64,000 bases of DNA from Ipomoea triloba (taxonomy: Eukaryota > Streptophyta > Magnoliopsida > Solanales > Convolvulaceae), in assembly GCF_003576645.1 (NCBI RefSeq), contig NC_044925.1, positions 22,983,386-23,047,385 of the forward strand. Reading direction: 5' to 3'. Below are positions 24,440 through 35,822 of the stretch, in pieces. The translations under genes were made by a program, and so were the position numbers. How positions within the stretch are numbered: position 1 is the stretch's first letter; every line of letters begins with the position of its first letter. The notes beneath the pieces were generated by a model. The model worked only from the letters and a program-made list of their open reading frames with translations, ran no database searches and was not told the DNA's origin.

Positions 24440-24449
24440 AAATACGATA

Positions 24450-26839
24450 TTCAAATAATTTTTAATTTATTAACAATATGATATGTGATTAATATCACAA
24501 TTACTTCATATTAACCGCCTCAGCGCTTTAAGTGAACATGTTTTTCTTTAATATTTATTTTTTGTTTAATTTTTTTTTGTCTCAATTAAGACATGAAGTG
24601 AAAAACGATTTTGATGATAATATTTGTTTTTCCTGAATGAAATTTGATTTATAAAGTGGTATATATTGCAATGATCTCTTGATATAGAACATGTAAGAGT
24701 AAGTCTTGAACTGAAATGTGGGAATTGTAGAGCCACGCTTGTACGCATCCATTATGATCTTTAAAATCACATTTTGTGTCTATTCTTTTCTTAATTTTCT
24801 TTCTTTAGTTTTTTTTTCTTGCATGTGTTTTGGTTACGTTGTCTTTACCTAATGAAAAAACACACACACACACACTAGTTATTTAATGGTTTGTAAGGTT
24901 GTGATATTTTAATTGAATCTAATTTCATGTGGCATAAGGTAAAATGAGAGTTTGTAAGATTTAATTTTAAACGCTCCCCAATGTGATCGAAAGATACATT
25001 TGGTGTGGTTGTAAGGATGTTGAAAATACAATTTTAAAAAATTAAACAGGGAATGAAATGCAATCCCATGAGTGTTGAGGTAAAATAGGAAGGGTGAGAC
25101 CATCTTTGTAGGGTCATGTGATCTACTAAATCTATCTAATGAGGAAAATGTTAGTGCCACTTGAATTGGAGAATTGAAATTTTAGAAAATGAAGAATAAA
25201 GAGATAATTTAGATGAAAAAATTACGGAAACAATATCATTTTTAAGGATTTGGCCCAATTAACATGACACTGTGAAGGTTCCAAGCACTAAGGTAGACGA
25301 ACCTTCAAGAAGCTAAGTACATCAACAAAGAGATACACTAACAATCTATTAATGTCCAAAAGAGAGTGAAACGCAAAAATTGATACAATCAAGATAAAAG
25401 TAGGGGTCCTCGACAAGAAAGTTATTAGTCTTCTATATGAATTGATCTTAACAGTTAGGAGGGTAAGAGTCTAAACTTGAGTCATGATGGGAATGCACAA
25501 ATGAATCTCAACCTAATTGTCACTCACAGGGAATCAAACTAGTTGTGATTAGGCCTACAAGTTGCTTCATTTTCATGGTGAACCACTTCGAGGCCTATAG
25601 GCACACTAAGTAACAGATCCTTCTTAGTCCTCCATTGTCATAGACGAGATTGATAGAGTTTGTGTAAGTGTGGCTTAGATTTCCAATCCAATTCTCATTG
25701 AATTGAATCTCTTCCTAAACATGCTAATGAATGTGGCCATCAAACATCAACAAGGGAATCTCATCATGATTATTGCACAAACATCAAATGCCACTGATTA
25801 CGCAATTTCACTCCATTATGCAATTAATCGATCAATGAATCGGCATCCAGAAAGATCAAACTCCCATAGTCTATGCCCCTAAAATAACTATTCATACATC
25901 TCTAAGAAGTTATACACAAAAATCATCAAATTAAATACAATTCATACATTGCAAAAGATGGGAAAAATAGAAAGAGCGTAACGCACTGATATTGACAAAA
26001 ATAGAGTGTAGATTTTCAATTTAAAGATGATTTTTGTTCTTATAAGCTTTTAGATTCAATGTAGACGTAAATATGTAATAACATTAAAATTATATCTTGA
26101 GAAGTAAATATAATTTATAGATTTAAAATTATGTGGAGTGAATTAGGCCAATCATCTAAAAATGTAAATTTGGTAATTAAGCTGGACTCAACCCACATAA
26201 CATCGCTATTATATTACAAGTTGTTTACAAAGCTTAGACATTAATGTTTGGGGAAAAAACTTTAGAAAATTGTTCACTACTTGTTTGACCATTTCAAAAA
26301 GCTGTAGTAATAAATTTGATGCTTTCTAGACAACTTTTTAAAAGTAAATTAGCTGTTTGAATGTAAAAACAAATTAGCTTTTTATGAGGTCTGTATGACA
26401 TAATTTTAACTAATATTTTTAGTAGAATACTATATGTTTTTAACCCTAAACATTAATGTTTTTTAGTAGAATACTATATGTTTTTAACTAATATTTTAAC
26501 CCTAAACCCTAAACCCTAAACATCCATGTGTGAAAAAAGTGAATTACAATGGTTAGTAAATGTTAGTGTTGAAAAATGTAAAACTAACATGGGAAAAGTG
26601 AATTAAAAATGATTCTCGTACTTAAAAGTTAAAAGTAACCAGTTTGATTCTTATCAATACTTTTTACACAATGTCTTTCTAGTGTAATTTATTTCTCATG
26701 GCATGGTGTGATTTATAGGTTATTATACAAGAAAGAGATTTACTGCATACACATACTTAAATAGTAATTGTTGGATTTTCTTGCCACCTAAAAATAGTGT
26801 AAAATCGAAATACATTTTATCGGCTTAGTAGTTGATATA
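24450..26839. other. AT-rich intergenic DNA, no gene seen
   Basis: Contains (CA)n near 24860-24875, a less AT-rich block at 25240-25900 that may be an old retroelement piece (no reverse transcriptase or integrase reading found), and short direct repeats of AGTAGAATACTATATGTTTT at about 26420 and 26465. Confidence 0.4.
26497..26521. repeat. Interstitial telomere-like repeat
   Basis: Three consecutive CCCTAAA units, the plant telomere motif, in AT-rich DNA; a single related CCCTAAA copy lies at about 26443. Such short tracts are common inside plant chromosomes and do not imply a chromosome end. Confidence 0.75.
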
Positions 26840-26975
26840 AGAGAACGGTTAATATGCTCCGGGAAGCCCGGGGGAATCGTCACTTCCTTGGGAATCGAAC
26901 CCGGATTCTCCCGAAATTCTTCTACACAAAAAAAAAAAACTTACTTGCCACTTGAACTACCACATTGGGTTATAA
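26840..26975 (-). mobile_element. tRNA-derived SINE (family 2)
   Basis: On the minus strand, GTGGTAGTTCAAGTGGCAAG (about 26944-26963) resembles an A-box and GGGTTCGATTCCC (26890-26902) is a B-box. The 5' part recurs at about 59485-59520 (complement of TTTGCCACTTGAACTACCTC), showing a dispersed family. A poly(A) run separates the two boxes on the plus strand; ends are not resolved. Confidence 0.55.
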
Positions 26976-27239
26976 TTTATCTATTATTAAGTTAATAAGG
27001 CATCAACAGTGGAGTATATGGGCCAAAATTAGTTGAAACTTGGCAGACTTTTTGGCCCTTTTATTACAGGCTGTGAAGGCCCAATTTAATTTGGGTTGTT
27101 AATAGGTTTTCAACCCAAATTGCAAGTGATTTTGCATGGACCGCACCGTGCAATTTGGTAGCTCCAACTTCAGTCGTTATATAGTGGACCATTGTTTAAA
27201 AACAACGATGTTTTTTTAAGTAAAGAAATGTTTGCAGTC

Positions 27240-27800
27240 ACATTTTAACGGAGTCCCGTAAATGAAACTACAGTTTATCTCAAATGAAGCTGCCTTACAT
27301 TTGTTTTTATATTTATCAAATGAAACTGTAGTTGAATTAAAATGAAATTGTAATTGTGTTGAAATGAAACTGCAATGTATATAAAATGAAACTGAATAAT
27401 AGTTTCACATATTTGAGTGCCTATTGTCCAATGAAACTGTAGTTATATCGAAATGATATTGTAGTTGTGTTGTAATGAAACTATAGTGTGTATAAAATTA
27501 AACTGAATAATAGTTTCACATATTTGAGTGTATAATATTTAATGAAATTGGAGTTATATCGAAATGAAACTACAATGTATATAAAATGAAACTGAATAAT
27601 AATTTCACATATTTGAGTATATATTATTCAATGAAACTGTAGTTATATATATTGAAATGATACTATAGTTGTATTGTAATTAAACTATATTTTATATAAA
27701 ATGAAACGGAATAATAATTTCACATATATTTGAGTGTATAATGTCGAATGAAACTGTAGTTATATCGAAATGAAATTAGAGTATATAAAATTGAATATTT
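27240..27800. repeat. Degenerate tandem array, 90-116 bp period
   Basis: Four to five copies carrying TATAAAATGAAACTGAATAA, then TTTCACATATTTGAGTGT, then AATGAAACTGTAGTTATATC. The TTTCACATAT marker falls at about 27403, 27514, 27603 and 27719. It shares its core phrase with the array at 2480-3165. Confidence 0.75.
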
Positions 27801-29339
27801 TACACAAATAAAGCTACTCTGTCGTAGACCACACCTGCGTCACCTTACTGCATTCTGAAAAAAGATGATAAACTGTTTCTTCTGCATTGTCACACAAAGG
27901 GCAGTACGTAGAGGGAGTAAGAGTACTAAACCAATACAACAAGTCAACAAGTTTAGAAGTTAGAATAAGCGCAATACTAAAAGTTTATAAGTAACAAAAT
28001 ATGTATTTATAGATTTAAGTTTATATATTTATAATTAACAATTTAACATACAGTAGAACGCAGCCTTAATATTTTTGTCTTTTCAAATTTTCATGTAAAA
28101 CTTATGTTATTTTTTTATATAAGTTATATTACTTATATCAAAATCAGAGTATTCATCTGCAACACCCTAACTCATAAACCGCACAAATATTAAATGCCAC
28201 AATAATTCTTTTATCTAAGAAGAGCATCAACCAATACACTGTATATACATACCAAATCACTTACCATTATTTCACCCTTGTCAGTCTTAAACAAATTAAA
28301 GTACTGTACATACATGCATTCACACACCAACAAATTTCATATCAACTAGTTACTGACTCGATGACAATTACCAAAACATGATGATATATTAGGTACAAGA
28401 AAGAAACGAAAGAGTTGTACAAGCTAAGGGGCATTATGCAACAATAACCAAAACTCATAAAATTTTAAGTAAATATGTGTAAATACTTGTTAGAGTAATG
28501 TATTTTTATTGTGACTATTACCTTTTGTTTTCATAACTCAGGTTTCTGGCTTCACTAAATTATATGTTGCACCTCATGAACTCGCCCTAAACCTATAAAT
28601 TATGTTAATCTAGTTTCGAAATTCAACACCAAATTGTAAACTTATGTGCACAAGGAATCCAACACAAATAAAAAAATTCTCAATGTTTATGGCAAAAATT
28701 GAACCTCACCTATTGTTGTAAGCAAATCTTAAGTGAAACTTCTCATCGACTAAACAAGTCTTGAACACTATTACTTAGAAATACCCTGGTTTCCCGCTTC
28801 GCCCTCAGGCCCATGGGAAGGTAAACCGAGCACACCAAATTGTACACTTTTGGCACAAGGAACTCAACCCATTTCGTGGAATTATATCTTGGACACCATG
28901 AGTCCACGCAAAGCCAATAAAGAGATAAATTGAGTCAATTTAATTTTAAGACTCAACACCACAATGAATCCAAACCCTCAGTATTGTGGCAGAAATCAAA
29001 CCTCAACCCTATATATGTTCAAAAGCAAAAGCAAATATTAAATGAAATTTGTAATCATCAACTAGACAAATGTCCTGATCGAGCAGCTTTATTTATTCAG
29101 AATACTCATAAGAATCCGTCACCTCAACAAGTATTCATGTTCCGAAATCATTAATCATTAAAACTTTACTCTGCAAAACTTGGAATATATGCTAAAAACA
29201 CATGAATCATGATCTGATTACTACACTGATTTCATGAAGTTTATAACAACAACAACAACGTACAATTACCAATCAACAACATACTTCAATGTCGTATATT
29301 ATACTATATATATCCGGCCGTAAAGTAGTCACTTGATGA
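27801..29339. other. Spacer downstream of the PADRE gene
   Basis: The right end includes the likely 3' UTR of the minus-strand PADRE gene. Around 28630-29010, CAAATTGTA plus TGTGCACAAGGAATCCAAC-type phrases recur, an old dispersed repeat. A 74-codon frame at 28930-29154 has no support. Confidence 0.45.
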
Positions 29340-30017
29340 TCACGACAATTCTAACGACAGAAGCCCGTCTTTCTTGGACGAAGCATTTCGACTGCTGGAC
29401 AGACTCCACTGGTCGGAAAACGCCACCGACGAAACTCCGGCACCGCCGCCCTTCCCGCATTTCGCGACGGTCCTTATGCTCTCGATCAACTCCTCCGTCG
29501 CCGTCTCCTGAGACAGAATCTCCACTAACTGTTTCGGGCTAATCACTAACTTCACCTTCCAAAACCCACTGCTCCCATACCCGTACCCGAACCCGTGCCG
29601 TGAAAACGACGCGCCGGCGCCGGTGTAAGATCTCTTCAGCAAAATTCCCCGGCTATCGAACGACATTCTGTACGATGCCACCAGAGGCGGCGGAATCTGC
29701 GGCACGCTGTTCGATCTCACGTGCCCGATCTCGAACGTCGCCACCGTCTCGCCGGCGCCGGCGCCGGCCCTGCTTCTTCTGCTCTTGTCGAGCGGGAGGA
29801 GATAATAGGAATTTCCGGCGAGGAGAACTTCGTGGTGGGGCAGAGGGTTCCAGAACAGGTCGTGGCTCCTGAAGATTCCGTGGCCCGGAAACTCGTCGGC
29901 GATGGATTCCACGGTTATCGGCGCGTAAAACTCCATGACGCCGTTGGTGGAGGTTATTACCTTAACGACATCCTCGTTTTCGGCATCTCCCACCCCTCCG
30001 AACAAACAATTCCCCAT
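29340..30017 (-). CDS. PADRE/DUF4228 domain protein
   Basis: Single-exon gene for a 225-residue protein of the plant PADRE (DUF4228) family, whose members respond to pathogens and abiotic stress; biochemical function is unknown. The N-terminus MGNCLFGG has G2 and C4 in the context for N-myristoylation and palmitoylation, suggesting membrane attachment. The conserved N-terminal block continues VKVITSTNGVMEFYAP, then FPGHGIFRSHDLFWNPLPH and YYLLPL (to about 75). A Gly/Ala/Arg-rich and then Ser-rich variable region follows, and the second conserved block is FWKVKLVISPKQLVEILSQE (about 151-170) to the ESIRTVAKC segment. Start and stop are clear and high GC over the frame sets it apart from the AT-rich surroundings. 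It stands alone between repeat blocks. Confidence 0.92.
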   Translation of the reverse strand: MGNCLFGGVGDAENEDVVKVITSTNGVMEFYAPITVESIADEFPGHGIFRSHDLFWNPLPHHEVLLAGNSYYLLPLDKSRRSRAGAGAGETVATFEIGHVRSNSVPQIPPPLVASYRMSFDSRGILLKRSYTGAGASFSRHGFGYGYGSSGFWKVKLVISPKQLVEILSQETATEELIESIRTVAKCGKGGGAGVSSVAFSDQWSLSSSRNASSKKDGLLSLELS

Positions 30018-30171
30018 CTAGATCAGATCAGATGATAGCTTCTTCTTCTTCTTCTTCTGCTTCGTTGTTTTGGAGGGTAGTTTATAAAAAGGAGGGAAAG
30101 TTGCGCAAACGAGTTTTTGGTCTTCGTCGGTGGAATTTTTCTTTAGACCCTAAAGATAAAGAAATGGGAAC

Positions 30172-30180
30172 TTATATATA
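30172..30180 (-). promoter_or_regulatory. TATA box of the PADRE gene
   Basis: On the minus strand the motif reads TATATATAA, about 155 bp before the ATG, leaving a 5' UTR of roughly 120-130 bp that contains a CTT/GAA-type microsatellite (30040-30060). Confidence 0.5.
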
Positions 30181-30267
30181 TCTTTGATGCTTAGTAATAT
30201 TACAAGTAGATTAATGGTCAAAAATTTTGTCTTCATAGGACCACCTGTTATAGGAGTTACAAAATCA

Positions 30268-30770
30268 GAACATCATCACTTCAGCCTTCACTCAATGTAC
30301 ACTCTCAAATATATAATGGCTCAAACACTCATATAGTCATTTAATTCTCATGTGCGGATTTACTCAGTGCCCATCTTCAAATAGTGATTGAATGACTGAA
30401 ACACCCACACAATCATTTACCTCTCATGTGAAGGTTTACTCGGTGCACACCTTAATTGAAATGCCCACACAATCAATGCACCCATGCTTGACTGAATGGG
30501 TGGTCAAGTACATGAAATATAATTCTGGTATCAAAAGATCATCACTTCAGGGTTTACTCAATGCAGACTCTCAAATAGTGACTAAAACACTCATATAGTC
30601 CTTTAATTCTCATGTGTGGATTTACTTCTTATATATCTTCAAATAATGATTGAATGACTGAAATGCCCACAGAATCATTTATCTCTTATGTGTGGGTTTA
30701 TTCCGTACACACCCTAACCGAAATGCCCATACAGTCATTTACCTCTTCTGTGAAACTTACAAGTTATTAC
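30268..30770. repeat. Imperfect direct duplication of about 267 bp
   Basis: CATCATCACTTCAG starts both copies (about 30272 and 30538). Each continues with ACTCTCAAATA, CACTCATATAGTC, TTTAATTCTCATGTG, GGATTTACT and GAATGACTGAAA; a shorter internal repeat (GAAATGCCCACACAATCA-like) adds a second period. The run lies upstream of the PADRE gene. Copies are diverged and not coding. Confidence 0.65.
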
Positions 30771-31899
30771 ACATGTATCCAGATTTATTAAGTGCACAGT
30801 CATCAAACAAAATATGCTCATATCCAACCCATAAACCACCCAACAAATAAATATGATGTAATAATAATTTAATAGAATAACTTAGCTTAATCATTATTAA
30901 TATGTTATTGGCAATCATGTGTATATATGTATCATATTCTTATAATATAATGGTGGAAGGCGAAAAGGGACACTATGTCCATGAATTCAGAACTCATCAT
31001 CCTCACGAACTATGTTGTTATGTTGATTATTATAAAATAATAAAAAGCATGCAAAGACGCCTTAGTTTAGCTAGCTAGCTTTCACTTTTTCTTTATCAAA
31101 AAACTGGGCCAACTCCATGCTCATCTTTTGCCCCTATATTTTGCTAAAGTGAAGAGATAGATGCACATCCCAACTTCCTCTGTTTTCCCTTTAGGATGAT
31201 GATGATGATGATGATGATTACCCTCCACTTATCATTACAGTTTTGAAGACTGAGCTTTCACTTTTTTTTTTTTTTTCATTCATTCTTTTTTGTTAGGCAT
31301 GCACAATTTAATTTGCATTAGTGTTCAAGATTTTATGAAAAAGATTCTCCACATAAGCCAAACTGCGATCTAGTCATGACATTCAAGACTACTTAGTTGA
31401 TATTAGATAGGTGTTCAGATATGTAAAATGGTGAAGCTAATTAACGTGCAAATTGAATGGCTAGTAAGCACAACGAGTCAACAGTCGTCTCCACTGAGAC
31501 TAGAGATGGGGCGATTATGTAGGAAATGAAGATTTTATTGGTTTGATTGAAAAGGAGATTTGATACGTTAAATGAAGTGCAAATGTGGAATGTTACCCAC
31601 TGGAAAAAGAGACAAAATTATGAGTGGCAGACCACGTACTGGAAACCTGGAAGGGTTTTCCAATTAACTTTATAGAGCAGCGGCTGCACTACTATACGCA
31701 TTTTTATTTCTTTTTTGCTAACTGTGAAAATGAAATAAATCCAACTAGTGCATGCATGCTGTGCTCTACCATCTAATAAAATATTTGTTGCTATTGCCAT
31801 GAAACCGCTTTTAACTAAAACAAATCTAAAGGAAAATGCTTAATACCCTTATGTTTATCACTCACCAACTTGTCATTTCCTAATGTCACAAATTTTAAT
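30771..31899. other. AT-rich spacer with (GAT)n and a SINE piece
   Basis: (GAT)n at about 31196-31218 and a 40-bp relict of SINE family 1 at 31465-31510. No gene seen. Confidence 0.5.
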
Positions 31900-32815
31900 T
31901 GGTTTGCTTTTCCTTTTTTTTTTTTTCCCTTTTTACTTCATTTCTTAATCAATTAAAACTTGCCATATCAGAGAGTGACAAGTTTGTGAGTGGTAAATGG
32001 AGGGGCACTAAGCATGGTCCAAATCTAAAATATGTACAGAGTAATATTTTATTTTTTTTCCCCTTTTTACTTCATTTCTTAATCAATTAAAACTTGCCAT
32101 ATCAGAGAGTGACAAGTTTGTGAGTGGTAAATGGAGGGGCACTAAGCATGGTCCAAATCTAAAATATGTACAGAGTAATATTTTATTTTTTTTCCCCTTT
32201 TTACTTCATTTCTTAATCAATTAAAACTTGCCATATCAGAGAGTGACAAGTTTGTGAGTGGTAAATGGAGGGGCACTAAGCATGGTCCAAATCTAAAATA
32301 TGTACAGAGTAATATTTTATTTTTTTTCCCCTTTTTACTTCATTTCTTAATCAATTAAAACTTGCCATATCAGAGAGTGACAAGTTTGTGAGTGGTAAAT
32401 GGAGGGGCACTAAGCATGGTCCAAATCTAAAATATGTACAGAGTAATATTTTATTTTTTTTCCCCTTTTTACTTCATTTCTTAATCAATTAAAACTTGCC
32501 ATATCAGAGAGTGACAAGTTTGTGAGTGGTAAATGGAGGGGCACTAAGCATGGTCCAAATCTAAAATATGTACAGAGTAATATTTTATTTTTTTTCCCCT
32601 TTTTACTTCATTTCTTAATCAATTAAAACTTGCCATATCAGAGAGTGACAAGTTTGTGAGTGGTAAATGGAGGGGCACTAAGCATGGTCCAAAGTTTGTG
32701 AGTGGTAAATGGAGGGGCACTAAGCATGGTCCAAATCTAAAATATGTACAGAGTAATATTTTAAAGCATGGTCCAAATCTAAAATATGTACAGAGTAATA
32801 TTTTAGTGGAAATGT
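31900..32815. repeat. 134-bp minisatellite, six near-identical copies plus partial copies
   Basis: The marker TGCCATATCAGAGAGTGACA lies at 31961, 32095, 32229, 32363, 32497 and 32631, an exact 134-bp step each time. Copies look identical except for the first copy's T-tract. The array ends with two shorter partial copies joined at AAGTTTGTGAGTGG (about 32693) and AAAGCATGGTCC (about 32762). Short frames inside are by-products. The uniformity means recent expansion or gene conversion; assembly copy number may be wrong. Confidence 0.95.
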
Positions 32816-33377
32816 AATTTTTTTAATAAATTAACAAGTAGTATATTTATATTAAAAATGTTATGGTTCACTAATAACACTAGTAAAAATAAAATATTTG
32901 TTGACTAATAAAAAAATATTACATTTTCACTAAAAAAAATATTACACATTTGAGATCTGTTTTATAAATTTCAATATACACATTTTTGTAATAAAATGTA
33001 CTTTTTTAAATTTAAAGATTGAAATATTTCACTCGACAATTCAATATAATGTCTCATATTTCTTCCAAGTATTATTTTTGTTCTATCATTATTTTGTGTG
33101 ACAAAGACACAAAGCTTTATCAATCATCGTATTAAACAATACTTGAAAACTCTCTGTTTCTCTAAAATGTTTAGAACTTAGCTTTAAGTATTTGAATTAC
33201 AAAATATATCCTTCTAACCTTCTTTATTATCAACAGATTAGTACATATAAACAATTTGCTCCAATCACATAAAGGCATCAAGACAATACTTGTTAATGAG
33301 TGTCAACAAACCCTTCCAGGTTTCCTAAAACACAATCTTAATGGAATTAATTGATTCGGGGTGTCAGAATTAACTAA
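32816..33377. other. AT-rich spacer, no gene seen
   Basis: Nothing supported beyond short diverged repeats of AATATTACA-type text around 32920-32950. Confidence 0.5.
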
Positions 33378-33783
33378 GGATGCGTTTGGTAGTCTGGAAA
33401 ATGCGGTCAATATTTTTCTGTTGACCAAGGAAAATGAGCCCATTTTTCTGGAAAATGACTTCCGAATTTTGTTTTCGGAAGTCATTTTCCGGAAACGACT
33501 TCAGTGAGATTCGGCCAAAATGGAACAAGCCTCTCCCATTCCTGTAGAAACCAGTCCACTGAACTTTTTTTTTTTTTGCTTTTATAAATTAAATATTATT
33601 ATTTTATATATTTTAAATAAAATAATAAAAATATATAATTATACAATTCTATTCATTTTCCAGAGAATGAACCTAACACACAAAGACAGATTTCCAGAAT
33701 ACATCCAAACATGAAAAATGAAACTATTTTCCAGAAAATGATTCATTTTTCAGAAATCATTTTCTTGTTTTTCAAGCACACCC
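33378..33783. mobile_element. PIF/Harbinger-like MITE
   Basis: 406 bp flanked by TAA on both sides (33375-33377, 33784-33786). Ends are GGATGCGTTTGGTAG and, inward from the right, GGGTGTGCTTG. The interior is rich in GGAAAATGA/CATTTTCC motifs, including TGACTTCCGAA and its complement around 33455-33490. The element at 50177-50690 is of the same family. Confidence 0.7.
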
Positions 33784-34047
33784 TAAGTCTAAATATAAGT
33801 CAGAGTTAAATAGAAAAGTAAAATAAATTGTAGTACTACGTAATATTTTGTGGATTAATAATGCTTAGAGTATCACGTAGATATTGTATAATGGATTTCT
33901 TAATATGATTGTCTTGACCATAATGATACAAATTAAAGGAAAAGCCCAATAAATTCCTAAAAATGTGTTAGGCCGAGAGACTAATTTAAGTCAAGGCCTA
34001 TCATCCTCAAACTCAATCATTATTGCATGGACCATGGTTCACACAGT

Positions 34048-34227
34048 TGTGTGGACCAAAAATAAAAAATACATTATTTTTGTACTGTAGGTACATTATT
34101 TTAGGGTACATTATTTTTGTATTGAAGGTACATTATTTGATATATACTATCAAATAATATACCTACAGTACAAAAATAATGTACCTTCAGTACAAAAATA
34201 ATGTACTTTTTATTTTTGGTCCATGTA
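34048..34227. repeat. Inverted repeat of TACATTATTTTTGTACTG units
   Basis: TGGACCAAAAATAAAAA followed by repeated TACATTATTTTTGTACTG-type units on the left mirrors the right half ending in TTTTTATTTTTGGTCCATG. Likely a short foldback MITE. Upstream, CATGGACCATGGTTCACACA adds a further palindrome. Confidence 0.6.
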
Positions 34228-34284
34228 ATAATTTGCCCCTCAAACTTTATTAGGAGTTTTTAGGCAAATTATGATATGGATCCG

Positions 34285-34560
34285 GGTTCTTGTTTCACAA
34301 TTTTAGAAAGCTATGTTTATAATTTAGAACTCTATATTCACAATTTTAGATCTCAGTATATAAAATTATATTACCCAATATTCACAATTTTTGAACTTTA
34401 TATTCACAATTTTGTTATATAGATTCAAAAATTGTGATATACGGTTGAATATAGAGTTATGAAATTGTGAATATAAAATTTGATAGTGAATATAAAATTC
34501 TGTAATTGTGAATATAGAGTTCTAAAATTGTAAACATGAAACTGAGTCCACGTTACAAGA
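34285..34560. repeat. Hairpin array of CTATATTCACAATTTT units
   Basis: Left half: repeated forms of ATATTCACAATTTT; right half: repeated complements such as AAAATTGTGAATATAGAG. The whole can fold on itself. No target duplication resolved. Confidence 0.55.
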
Positions 34561-35104
34561 TGGAGTGGAGCCATGTCATAACAACCGAAGTTTTTAGGCT
34601 GAACACAAATCTGATAAATTCCAATTCCCTTTTTAACATATTAGCATTTCCTCGAGTTAAACTCGCCACATGCTAGTCTAGTGGCTTGTGGCCTGCTAAA
34701 GAACATACAAAATCAGAACTGCGACGATCCTTGGGAACCCAACAAGCCTCACAGTAGTAGTGCAGACGATCACTGGATGGCTATCACCATGCAAAATTGG
34801 TGGGCTGAGAGACTAAACCAAGTCACACTCTCGATACACCAGGTTTTTAAGAGTTTTTGAAATATTTTCCTTGTATAAAGTAGCATTGTCTTGGCTTAGA
34901 CAGTCATATTAAGAAATACATTACACAATATCTTTGTAATACTGTACTCTAAGCATTAATCCGCCAAATATTATTACAATTTATTTCTCTTTACTATTTT
35001 ATGTTTACTTGTATTCGGACTTAGTTGATTCAGACCATTATGGTTGTTTGGCAAACATGGTATTCATTTTCTAAAAATATAATTAAATTTTTTACATCAA
35101 TCAA
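34561..35104. other. Spacer with a SINE-like piece
   Basis: CATGCTAGTCTAGTGGCTTG (about 34670-34689) resembles a SINE A-box region; no clear B-box follows. No gene seen. Confidence 0.35.
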
Positions 35105-35149
35105 GGGGGGGGGGGGGGGGGGGGGAAAAAAAAAAAAAAAAAAAAAAAN
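35105..35149. other. Homopolymer G then A run ending in N (suspect assembly site)
   Basis: About 21 G followed by about 23 A and the only N of the window (35149). It directly abuts the perfect inverted repeat. Such runs are typical of a low-quality consensus or a gap edge. Confidence 0.8.
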
Positions 35150-35822
35150 AATAATTTCACTCAAACATTTACACTATCAAACATTAGTTGTACAAAATAT
35201 TTCAAACTACAATTAATTTCAGAGACTTTATTTTACCAAGGTCATTGTAACCTCTCAAAGTTTGTAGCCATATTAACCCACTTTTAAATAATTTTGGGAG
35301 CTTATTACCGAAATGGTCCCTCGACTATTGCGAAATTACCAATTTAGTCCTCGACAATTTTTCGTGCCCAATTAAGTCCCTCGACTTTGAAAATTTTAAC
35401 CAATTTGGTCCTCCGTTTATTTTGCCGTTAAACATCCGTTAAAATGGGGACTAAATTGGTAATTTTGCTATAGCAAAATTACCAATTTGGTCCCTTGACT
35501 ATAGCAAAATTACCAATTTAGTCCCCATTTTAACGGATGTTTAACGGCAAAATAAACGGAGGACCAAATTGGTTAAAATTTTCAAAGTCGAGGGACTTAA
35601 TTGGGCACGAAAAATTGTCGAGGACTAAATTGGTAATTTCGCAATAGTCGAGGGACCATTTCGGTAATAAGCTCCCAAAATTATTTAAAAGTGGGTTAAT
35701 ATGGCTACAAACTTTGAGAGGTTACAATGACCTTGGTAAAATAAAGTCTCTGAAATTAATTGTAGTTTGAAATATTTTGTACAACTAATGTTTGATAGTG
35801 TAAATGTTTGAGTGAAATTATT
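35150..35822. repeat. Perfect 324-bp inverted repeat with 25-bp spacer
   Basis: 35150-35473 and 35499-35822 are exact reverse complements by my base-by-base reading. The inner parts resemble the GGTCC(C)TCGAC foldback MITE type seen at 3703-4222 (AATTTAGTCC, CCCTCGACTTTG). The outer 150 bp of each arm is not obviously transposon DNA, so the symmetry extends past the apparent element ends. It is either a very young foldback insertion or duplication, or a palindromic assembly artefact. Confidence 0.9.

Noticed and set aside
25240..25900. Possible retrotransposon coding remnant
   Set aside because: Composition differs from the surroundings, but I could read no reverse transcriptase, integrase or gag motif in any frame.
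29721..30035. 104-codon plus-strand frame
   Set aside because: Antisense of the PADRE gene; long only because that gene is GC-rich.
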